From Symbiodinium natans (lineage: Eukaryota > Sar > Dinophyceae > Suessiales > Symbiodiniaceae): 64,000 nucleotides of DNA. The notes under the pieces were generated by a model. It saw nothing but the letters and a program-made list of their open reading frames with translations, had not been told where the DNA came from and ran no database searches. The translations under genes were made by a program, and so were the position numbers. The stretch is taken from contig CAJNDS010002650.1 of the NCBI GenBank assembly GCA_905221605.1, positions 62,001-126,000 on the forward strand. The letters are read 5' to 3'. This document shows, piece after piece, positions 17,801 through 26,110 of this stretch; the stretch's first letter is position 1, and every line of letters starts with the position of its first letter.

Positions 17801-18480
17801 CAGTGCGATTCGGGCCGACAACGGCATCGTTTCGAGCCCGGCCTACCTGGAGCTCATTGGCGGCAGCACGGGCGTGCAGGCGCAGGGGGACCTGCGGGTC
17901 GTGGCCACCGTCAACAGCGGGGACGTGACGGCGGAGGTCGTCAACCTCGCGCCCGTCGGCAACGCAAAGCTGCGTCTGGAGTGCGGTTCGGGCGAAGGGG
18001 TAACTGGAGGCTGCTTCCGCGGGCGGCGTGCAGCTGTTCGCGCCGAACCAGGCCATCTTCTTCCGCACCTCCTCGGCCGGGCCGGCCAACCTCATCGTGG
18101 AATCGAACACGGGCGGGGTCAACGACGGGGAGGTGATCGTGAACTACGGCTTCCAGAACCTCTCGGACGAGAAGCTGAAGCACAGCGTGGAGCCCGCGGG
18201 GCTCGAGGAGCTGCAGGAGCTGTTCGACGCCGTGGCGCCCAAGTGGTACCGGCGGACCCAGGGCAGCCAGAAGCGCACGCTCGGCTTCATTGCGAATGAA
18301 GTGCAGGAGACGGGGCCCGTGGGCCAGGCGCTGTGCGGCAAGCTCGTGGATGAGGAGCTGGGAGAGCTCACCACTCTTGACTACAACCGCATGTGCTGCG
18401 TTTTGTGGGGTGTCTGCCAGGGGCTCCAGGCCCGTGTGGAGGCCCTGGAGAAGAAGGGCAAGAAGCGGGGCCGCTCGTGA
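14878..18480 (+). pseudogene. Giant fibre/spike protein with C-terminal S74 auto-chaperone, two frameshifts
   Basis: The reading starts at ATG 14878 in frame 1 and passes to frame 3 near 15105-15110, where one C appears lost from a C-run. It returns to frame 1 near 17998-18006, where one base appears gained. The joined product is about 1,200 residues. The shaft is built of trimeric-fibre-like repeats (YTQAEVNALLAP, YSKAESDARYAL, AWSGQTTWDLL and AWSGNTTWELL). The last 110 residues form a Peptidase S74 intramolecular chaperone: LSDEKLKHSVEP with the probable cleavage Ser near 18163, GFIANEVQE, LDYNRM, and a final helix VEALEKKGKK. S74 domains trimerise and then cut themselves off phage tailspikes and similar fibres. 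This is probably the host-attachment spike. Confidence 0.82.
16730..17125 (+). repeat. Direct internal duplication in the fibre gene, period 225 bp
   Basis: A block encoding NGNAGGGGIIPMVLDNF and running through LLPQAPLGANLILGNSA to CDCYSK occurs twice. The sequence from ATGATAAGGG onward starts at 16791 and again at 17016. About 110 bp are identical at DNA level, so the copy is recent or kept uniform by gene conversion. 225 bp equals 75 codons, so the frame is kept. Confidence 0.9.
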
Positions 18481-18482
18481 TA

Positions 18483-18489
18483 TAAAATG
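18483..18489 (+). promoter_or_regulatory. TAAAATG start motif, integrase gene
   Basis: TGATATAAAATGG overlaps the fibre stop and contains the integrase ATG at 18487. Confidence 0.4.
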
Positions 18490-19497
18490 GACGCGGAGAA
18501 CGTGAACCTATTCCGGCAGCTGGCCGCGGACTTCTCTGTCCGCGATGTGCGGAAGCTGCACCAGCTGGCACGGCGGGAATTCCCGAACCGGCCGGGCATG
18601 ACCTATGCCCGAGCCGCGCGAGCTTTGCGGGACGACGTGGCCAGGCAGATTTTGGCCCCCAAGCCCCGGTCTTTAGGCAAGAGTGCAGCCGAGGGCCCCA
18701 ACGATCGGCTGCAAGCTGATTTGATCGACTTCAACGTCAACACTCGGGGGGCCAACAAGTACGGGCTGATTGTCTCAGACGTTTTCACCCGAGAAGCAGT
18801 GACCAAAGCCCTGCCCGACAAGAAGACAGAGACGGTTTCGGCAGCAGCCCGGGAGATCATCCCGAAGCTGGTGGAGGAGGAGACCAATTACGTTGTGTCC
18901 ACGGATCAAGGGGTTGAATTCAATGGCCTGGAGGGGGCGCTGCCTGACCCCGTGGTGCACAGAGTGAAGGATCCCTCGGATCGGAACGCTCTGGCAGTGG
19001 TAGATAGAACCATCCAAACCTTGAAACGGGACCTGGCCAGCGACGTGGCCCGACATGGGGGCAACTGGAGCGAGCACCTGCCTGACGCAACCTTGGCCTA
19101 CAACCGCCGGCCCCACGAGGCCGTGCATGCGGCCCCCGAGGATGTGGAACACCAAAAATCCACCATGTTCCGATTGTACCAGGACAATGCCAAAAAATTC
19201 CAACACAACATGCAGCTCACCCGGCGCAGGCAAGAGAGACTGGAGGAGATGGGGGCCTTCCGGGCCCCAACCAATGCGCGACGAAGCTTCGAGCCCCAAT
19301 ATGGAACCGCCAAGGATGTGGCATCCTACGACAGCATGGTGGTCAGGGCCACCGATGGCTCCGAGACCTTACTAAAGCACGCCTTACCCGTGCCCCGCGG
19401 GAGCGCTGAGCCTAAAGCGAGACTCACCCGCCCACCAGTGCCGCTGGCAATCAGGCAACTGCGAGACTTCAATCCAGGGCCTGCTGCCCCGCCATGA
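18487..19497 (+). CDS. Retroviral-type (rve) integrase
   Basis: A 336-residue DDE-family integrase, expected to insert the element into host chromosomes. The catalytic core is visible: first Asp in LQADLIDF (Asp78), second Asp in VVSTDQGVEFNG (Asp140), third acidic position in NALAVVDRTIQTLKRDL (Asp173), where Glu is usual (VERxNxTLK). The 32 residues between the second and third acids fit the D-x35-E spacing closely. An N-terminal helical region (LFRQLAADFS, VRKLHQLARREFP) replaces a recognisable HHCC zinc finger. The C-terminus is Pro-rich with no chromodomain. It is intact, unlike three neighbouring genes. Confidence 0.88.
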   Translation: MDAENVNLFRQLAADFSVRDVRKLHQLARREFPNRPGMTYARAARALRDDVARQILAPKPRSLGKSAAEGPNDRLQADLIDFNVNTRGANKYGLIVSDVFTREAVTKALPDKKTETVSAAAREIIPKLVEEETNYVVSTDQGVEFNGLEGALPDPVVHRVKDPSDRNALAVVDRTIQTLKRDLASDVARHGGNWSEHLPDATLAYNRRPHEAVHAAPEDVEHQKSTMFRLYQDNAKKFQHNMQLTRRRQERLEEMGAFRAPTNARRSFEPQYGTAKDVASYDSMVVRATDGSETLLKHALPVPRGSAEPKARLTRPPVPLAIRQLRDFNPGPAAPP

Positions 19498-19513
19498 TTC
19501 TTTTCATGCATGA

Positions 19514-19519
19514 TAAATG
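19514..19519 (+). promoter_or_regulatory. TAAATG start motif, dioxygenase-like gene
   Basis: TGATAAATGAG contains the ATG at 19517. It is the same signature as in the structural genes and ties this gene to the element. Confidence 0.45.
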
Positions 19520-20185
19520 AGCTCTGGGCTGTCAGCTGCCTGTGAAGCTGTCATGCAAAATCCTTCTGAGCAAAATCTGGTTAACCTGCTGGATTGTTGG
19601 TCACCACAATGGAAGCATCGCGGACGCCAACGAGGCATTGGCTCGGGATCATATGACATTTACTGCACCCTGGGACTGTATGCTTTTGGAGGGAACGCCC
19701 CTTGCATGTCGAAAGCATCCGCCATGAAAGAAGCATGTGTCGCAGTCAATCATTTCTTGCGAGATCGCTTTCCAAATGGAAAATGGACTTCCCTCGCAGT
19801 GATTCTGAACCCTCACATAGGACTCCACCGCGACATGGGGAACATGATTGGCATGCCAAACTATGCGATCGCACTGGGCAGCTTTGCTGGAGGCAAGATC
19901 TGGATTGAAGATGAACAAGGCACGTCACTGGACGAAGTTGTGATGAAAAACAAAATTCATCAGCTTCGCGGATCCTGGCTGGACATGCACGACAATCCAG
20001 TGTCCTTCGACGCACGCCGGTTCCACAAAGTCGAGCCACATGCAGGTCACATGTGGGCCATTGCAGCATACACTCCCACTGCTTTCAAGCGTTGCTCAAA
20101 TGAAAATTGCGAAGAATTGACATCCCTGGGGTTCCCGGTTCCCAGACTTAAGTCTCTGCACATAGAACCACAGTCTCTGCCCTAG
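19517..20185 (+). CDS. 2OG-Fe(II) dioxygenase-like protein (possible DNA-modification oxidase)
   Basis: A 222-residue intact protein that begins 19 bp after the integrase stop. The core fits a double-stranded beta-helix oxygenase: LNPHIGLHRDMGN supplies HxD (His104, Asp106), YAIALGSFAGGKIWIED is the following strand pair, and FDARRFHKVEPHAGHMW supplies the distal His160 with AIAAYTP after it. The distal Arg that usually grips 2-oxoglutarate is not obvious; its place (after HAG) is His-Met. I recall similar domains, usually with Arg there, in dinoflagellate retroelement polyproteins, and the layout recalls TET/JBP-type oxidases. Function on DNA is inference. Base composition is less GC-rich than the rest of the element, suggesting later capture from the host. 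Confidence 0.55.
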   Translation: MSSGLSAACEAVMQNPSEQNLVNLLDCWSPQWKHRGRQRGIGSGSYDIYCTLGLYAFGGNAPCMSKASAMKEACVAVNHFLRDRFPNGKWTSLAVILNPHIGLHRDMGNMIGMPNYAIALGSFAGGKIWIEDEQGTSLDEVVMKNKIHQLRGSWLDMHDNPVSFDARRFHKVEPHAGHMWAIAAYTPTAFKRCSNENCEELTSLGFPVPRLKSLHIEPQSLP

Positions 20186-22845
20186 GCGGACCGCCAGGCC
20201 ACACCATGGCCCAAAAGATTTTGCGCGCATTTTACGGGCACTTTGGACCCTTCCAAAAGCCAGCCCTAAGCCCCCAGGACCGCGTTTTCAGACCAGTTCC
20301 CGCCAAATCAAAGAGGAAGGACTTGCCCCCACAACCAAACAGCCAGAGACTACGCCACAACAGAGGCCAGTTTTAAAACACAGATACAAGAGAGAGCTCT
20401 GCTGCGACTAGCACTGTCACATTTGTGGGAGGCAGACCAGAAACCTAAGCAGCAAACCTAAACCAAATGCGGAAACCTGCACACCGCCAACTGCCACCAC
20501 GCACAGAGCTGCACACAGACAAGCCCGCCAGGCTTATCAACAAGACGCCTTTGCGGAGCCCCGCAGCGCGAGGCACAATTGACAAGTACATTTAAAAAGC
20601 ATTTTTTGTAAAGGGAATGCAACCAAAGAACATTTTAACACCTCGGATTGCTTCCTTCCGCTCTTTTGCAACTCTCTGTGCGCATTCTGCAATTCCCTTC
20701 AGCATTTTTTGCATTACTTCCTTCTACGCCTTCTAACATGTTATGCCATATTGAGGGAATAGCCAAGGGGAACTTTAAGGGCGAATTTTAACCTCCACAG
20801 TGCACATCTGGGGCTTGGACCGCCTGCCGGCACAAGGGTAACTGGTTGGACATGAGCATACCCTGCGGGCTTGGGTTGATTGGGTTTGGGTTGAACTTTG
20901 TTGCAACCCGGGTCCAATCTCGGCGGCGGAAGGAAGGCTAATCCATCACCTAGGTCAGATAGCCAAACTTCAGGTATTAGGTCAGATAATCTGAACTCCA
21001 ACCAGGGTCAGGGTTGGTTAACTCCAACCTTAACCTTCCGCTAAGTTCGGGTTTACCCGAACCCCTTCTTTTCCCTCCTCTTAAGAAGCCAGAGGTTGCA
21101 GGGTCAAGCTAACCCGACCATGCAGGGTCAGTGTTCAGGTTAACAACCCAACTCTGGCATTACAACAAGAAAACTTGGAAAAGAAAAGCATTCGGAAATG
21201 CAACAAAACCCATGCGGTAACACACGGCAATCAAGTTTTCTTCTTGGAGGCGGCGGTGGGTTGACAGCAGCCTGGTTATGCTTGCTAACCACAACAACTT
21301 TCAAAACACGGTGTCCACTTCCGCACGGAGCATGGAATGTTTAGCTGTCTGAGTCTTGAAGTGAAAATGACCACCTTCTTCGCAATTTCCGGTTGAGCTG
21401 TTTTTTGTTGACAAATCCTTCAGACATAATGGAAATTTGCTTCCAAATGTTTATCTTAAAACATCTTCTTTTTGGCCTCTTGTTTTCTTCAACTTCGTAA
21501 CTGAAGTTGAAAAGCAAGCTGTTAGAAGGCTGGGTAGTTAAGACGTTGGGTTTGGAACCAAGATTTAAGTCCATTTCAGCAGGACCAACCAGTGTTTGTA
21601 AAATTTCCTGTGGAGATCACCACAACACACGAAATCCACATCCCTGCCATGGTCACTTGGAATTTTGCTTGCAGGTTTCAGTTTTTCGAATCTTCCAAAA
21701 AAAGATGCAAAGATTGTTAAAAATATTTTCAAAACGGCCCGAGAAAGAAACATTTCGAAACACGGATTTCTTGGAAGCTTACAAATTCTTAAATTGCTGG
21801 TTTGAGCAGGTTGCCAGAAGTGCACGTGGAATTGATTGGTCAAAGACTTTGCATGCTGTTTTGCTTAAAACTTGCAAGATCTTTGTACGTCGTCGAGTGC
21901 AGTTTGCAACGGATGAAAGCAAGAGATCCTCTGGTCATGGACATGAACTTGGAAAAAAATCTGTTCTGTGTTCTGTACTCGCCTTGTTGATCAACGCAAT
22001 CCACCGGGCGGTGGTCGTGCCGTAAACGGTGTGCACAGCTTTGATGGGGCCCCACCGACATTTGCAATCGCGTCACATCAGGCCGGAATGCTCAGACTCG
22101 AGGCAACTTCTTGTGTCTTGATTGGTTTTTGCGCGTATTTGTCACCTCGACGAAACTGAACATGCCCACTGCTGACGCTGTAAGAGGTCCACCGCAAAAC
22201 GCACATTAAACATTCTCTGTCGGCACTTGCAAAGTTTCGCGTTTTGCTGTTTTCACGGTGGGAAGCACTTGGCCTTTGGAAATCCAGCAATCATGTGCGA
22301 AATACAGTTTTCACAACACATTCTTGCTGCGCTTTGCTCTGGCATTTCGCCACGCCCTCGATGTTTTGCATCACTAAGCGTTTGTGGGCAATGCATTCCG
22401 ACTCCAACAGAAGTAAACGTGCGCTGTGCACCAGGAAGTGCTGGTCGATGTTTTTTGCTTTGCCCACCGATGGAAACGAGAGGGCTTGCACTGGGTGTGT
22501 GGTTTAAGTGTTTGGCATTTGGTTCAAAGGTTTTTGGCTCAAACGCTATTTTTGTTTTGAGTTTCGGAAAATTCTTGGCTTGCCGATGGATCGACAGTCA
22601 GAAACGGCATCCAACGTGGATGTCGCCTGGTATGTGTCTTCTTCGCGGCTTCGCCATGTTGTCAGCAACGTGCAGCAAAAGCTTGGCAGATCGCATCATG
22701 CAAAATCTCAGGCAGCAAGCACTGGTCATCCCGAGTGTATGTGTTGTAATCGTTGCCTCCTGGAAGCCACATGTGTTGTGTGACCAGGCTACATTTGCAC
22801 AACTCACAGAGCTGGTTGACCTGTTGAATACAAGTTGCAGTGGCC
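20186..22845. other. No gene seen; right flank of the element
   Basis: The stretch falls from mixed to AT-rich composition. Around 20960-21140 there are short palindromic stretches built on GGTTAA/TTAACC, GGGTTTACCCGAACCCC and GGTCAG. 20547-20561 holds the right copy of the 15-bp direct repeat. No terminal inverted repeat matching 4.1-5.1 kb was spotted by eye. Open frames at 21507-22025 and 22227-22880 have no conserved content. Confidence 0.5.
20547..20561 (+). repeat. Right copy of the 15-bp direct repeat flanking the element
   Basis: GCCTTTGCGGAGCCC, identical to 4655-4669. It lies 361 bp after the last viral-type gene. Confidence 0.4.
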
Positions 22846-25800
22846 ATGATGGGGACAACCTTGCCGGGGGATGGCAATGAGTTTGACCTGGACCAACTGA
22901 TTCACAAGCCCGGCATTTGGCTGTTCTGCTCGTGCTCAGAGCAGCGCATGTGTAAGTGTATTTGACAAACAACCTCCAGGTTAAAGCGCGATGGCGATAT
23001 CGTGCCAGAAATCTTGCCGGAGCGAGTGCTAAAACTTGCTTGTCGACCAGACCTGTCGTTTGAGCTTGCGTGGGGTTCGTAAGCGTTGGCCCCAACCAAA
23101 TAGCGTGGGTGATGTGTGTGTGTGTGAATGCACGTGTGTTCGGGTTTTTCCCGCGTGGCCCCCATGCCCGCCTTGCTGTGACGTGTCATGTCTGCCAGGT
23201 CAGCAATTAAAGAACATCCTCATCGAGGACTTCTTGTTGTCCATGGGTACTGCCTTTGGATTGGAATGCTGCTGAGCCATGGAGAAAGGAGAGCAACGTG
23301 CAACCGGTGCAGTTGCCAGTAGTGTCACTTGTCAAGATCCCTTTTTGTGTTTCATGTCCATGGACGCTGTGCCGGTATTGTGTGATGCATCGAAAACTGT
23401 GGCTGTGACGGCTAAGAGCTGTCAACCAAACATGTAAGGATATGTGGCGACATCCATGGTCAAGAGCTTGGCCCAACCATATCATTGATAGCACATTGAG
23501 AGCATTCATACATACGTGGCGAAGAATGCAGCACACGTCGCAACTTCCAAGCCGCAGGCGTGTTTTTGCATGAGTGTGGCTAAGCCAGTGTGTAGCAACC
23601 GAACCATCATACAGTAGAGCAACGCTGTATTGTAAATCGTTTCGCTCAATAACTTTTGGGCCTGGCAGTAGCAACAGCAGTAGACCCTTGTGTGGAGGAC
23701 AATTAGGCAGGCCAATAAACCTGAGGTGTTTTGGTGTGCTTCGAAGCGCAGATACGCTGCATCCATGTGTTGGGTTCAGTTGACGGCCATGGACAACCTT
23801 GCATGTTCTGCTCTCAAAAGGTCAATATTTTGATCTGTTGGAGTTGTTCAACATCGGTGGGCAAATTCCTGTGCGCTGGCTGCAAGATGACTGCTGGCAT
23901 ACGGTCGCATGCTGCAAACATGCCAAAAACTCATTTTCGTTTGTTTGCAGGAAAAAAATTACATATTCATGGGCGACTTCGTCGATCGAGGCGGACCCAC
24001 TGTGGACGTTCTCGTTTGATCTGCTTTGTGAGCTTGAAGTGGCCCCGCATTTGCAGGTTACAACAGCGTTGAGACGTTTGAGTTGCTCATGTTGCTAAAG
24101 TTGCGTTATCCCGTCAGAGCCTTCAGACCTAGTTTGGGTAGAGCTTGTTCAGTGTTGTGCATGATGGTCACGCCAAAGTGTTGACGGCAAGGCCAGCATC
24201 ACATTGCTTCGCGGCAACCATGAATCCCGTCAGATCACGCAGGTGTGCAATTTTGCATCTTTTGTTCGCGTTTTATCTCAATCATGTGTCTACCTGCATT
24301 GGCAATCAGACACCGATTGGAGGTCTATGGGTTTTATGATGAGTGCTTGCGCAAGTATGGCAATGCAAATCCATGGAAGTCTTGCCCTCATCGGGCAATT
24401 GTGTGCGTGTGTGTTTGCATGTGTGTCTGTGTGTGTGTGTGTGTGTTTGCTGCAGTATTTGGCCCGCTGCACCACTGTCACAGGTACTGCACTGAGGTGT
24501 TTGACTACTTGACTTTGTCTGCCATTGCCGGGCCCCCGCAGATTCCGCCCAAGTTTTCAAACGCCTGTTTAGTGGCTGTGGTTCCTCCAAGGTGGAGAAC
24601 TCTATTTTTTGCGTTCATGGAGGGCTATCACCGGATGTGCCAAGCTCAATTTCAGTTACAGCTCGTACTCCTCGGATCCATGTGTCAGTTCCAAGAAGTG
24701 ATGCAAGGTCAAGGTCCTCGATCAAATCCGCACGATCAATCGTGTGCAGGCAGTTTCTTTCATGCATTCGGTTGCATATTGCGAAGACCAGAGAGTCAGG
24801 CTTGCAGATTGGCCGGCTAGTCCAGGATGGCAACTCGAGCATTTTTGTTGGACTTTGATTCTAAAATTCTATGAGCGACGCTCTCTGACCCAACACTTCT
24901 GGCGCAAAGTTATGTCCGAAGAAGTCCTGAAAGATATATAAGAAAAAGCCAAGGCTCGGTTCCCGGCAATCTGGTGTGCCGACCACTCATTGACCTTGCA
25001 TCGTTCTGTTCGATCTGTTCCATCGGTTTCATCTGTTTCATCTATTTCGTCCGTTTCATTTGTTTCATCTGTCTATGGTTTTTCTGTTTCATTTGCTTCA
25101 TCAATTGCGTCGGTTTCATCTGTTTCAACAATGAGTAGCACATTCGCACCGATCTAAGCCCGCAGGGGAATTGCACACCTTGCTGGACCTTTTGGCTAAA
25201 GATGGGAAATCACAAAGATCAGGCGCACTGTCAGAGCGTCCCAAACGCCAAATGTTCGCTTTGGCTCCTGTCCCCTGCAACGCGCTGCTTTATTGTCATG
25301 TTTGCGAAAGATTGTCAGTGTTACTAGGTTTTATGTGTTGTTGATCTGGAGCCCTTGCCCGAATAACCGAACTGTCGGAGACCGGCAATATGGCACACGG
25401 AAGGAGATACCACATGAAGGAGCTTTTGGTGATCTCGTGTGGTCAGATCCTGAAGACATCGAGGCGTGGGCGGTCAGGGCCCGAGAGGGCTCAGACACAG
25501 GTGGGTGTGGTAGTAGCGGATGGAAGTTGATGGCAGCAGTGACCGAACATGGAAGCCTTAACTACACTTAGGTCAGCCCGAGAGGGGCTGGTTGGCTTTT
25601 CGGGGAGCGGCCGACGCAACACTTCAACCGTCCCTGTTCTTGAAGTTTGCAGAGCCTTTCTTTGACATTTTGAACGTGCAAAAAGCGTCCCGGACACAGA
25701 GGTCTCAATGGCCTGGATCTCATTGCCCGGGCACATCAGCTAGTGCAGGAGGGCTACAAGTGCGCTGAAGACGCTTGTCCCATGGACTGTCCATGGCTGT

Positions 25801-26110
25801 CCCGTTTTTTTTGGCACCCTGCAGGTATATGTTCAGCGACTCGCAGCAGGAGAGCAAGACTGGACTGCTGGTCACAGTTTGGTGCGCACCCCAGTGGCCT
25901 CAGCACAACCCCTATGGTCACAGCCCTCGCAAAGATATCAAACAATTCTTCTCAGAATGCACTCTCAGGTCAGCTCCAAACTATTGCTATCGGTGTGGAA
26001 ATGCAATACCCTTGGTCTTCAGTTGTTGTGTGTGCTGAGCAATCAGACAGCGATTTCAGCAACTTCGCGAGAAGTCAGGTAGCATCTATCCTGGATATTG
26101 ATGAACGGAA
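22846..26110 (+). CDS. Ser/Thr protein phosphatase catalytic subunit, PPP family (PP6/PP4-like), many exons
   Basis: Conserved PPP blocks appear in order on the plus strand, each in its own small exon. First exon: ATG 22846 with [11 protein letters not shown]. Then [11 protein letters not shown] (about 23015), QLKNILIE (23202), ESNVQPV (23288), CGDIHGQ (about 23440), [15 protein letters not shown] (23826), [12 protein letters not shown] (23957), [17 protein letters not shown] (24063), [15 protein letters not shown] (24198), [19 protein letters not shown] (24323), [14 protein letters not shown] (24485), [14 protein letters not shown] (24595), [14 protein letters not shown] (24708), [20 protein letters not shown] (25404), [11 protein letters not shown] (25572), [11 protein letters not shown] (25728), LLVTVW and [11 protein letters not shown] (25971). 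The metal ligands (GDxHG, GDxVDRG, GNHE and two later His) are all present. ESNVQPV favours PP6, and the ELFNIGGQ block is also PP4-like. The last exon and stop were not fixed. Confidence 0.9.
23991..24056 (+). other. GC-AG intron, 66 bp, in the phosphatase gene
   Basis: The protein reads DFVDRG then YNSVETF. Joining 23990 to 24057 restores the frame. The intron begins GCGGAC and ends TTGCAG, and the next exon begins with G. The donor is GC rather than GT. Confidence 0.8.
24243..24322 (+). other. GT-AG intron in the phosphatase gene
   Basis: The exon ends ESRQITQ at 24242 and the next begins VYGFYDE at 24323. The intron begins GTGTGC and ends TTGGAG. It is a canonical pair next to non-canonical ones. 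Confidence 0.8.
24750..25403 (+). other. GC-AG intron, 654 bp, in the phosphatase gene
   Basis: INRVQ ends at 24749 and EIPHEG resumes at 25404. The intron begins GCAGTT and ends GGAAG. It contains the GTTTCATCT repeat array. Confidence 0.75.
25008..25133 (+). repeat. Degenerate GTTTCATCT tandem repeat in an intron
   Basis: About a dozen variants of a 9-bp unit (GTTTCATCT, GTTCGATCT, ATTTCGTCC, GTTTCATTT) lie head to tail inside the 654-bp phosphatase intron. They are irregular enough to be old. Confidence 0.8.

Noticed and set aside
5125-20185. Interpretation as a retrotransposon because of the rve integrase.
   Set aside because: There is no reverse transcriptase, and the polymerase, packaging ATPase and capsid genes point to a DNA virus.
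22528-22540. TTTTTGGCTCAAA, resembling the 3' end of the dinoflagellate spliced leader.
   Set aside because: Only about 11 bases match, the final G is absent, and no retroposed gene follows; chance is likely.
21507-22880. Medium-length open frames right of the element.
   Set aside because: AT-rich, no conserved residues or motif, overlapping frames equally open.
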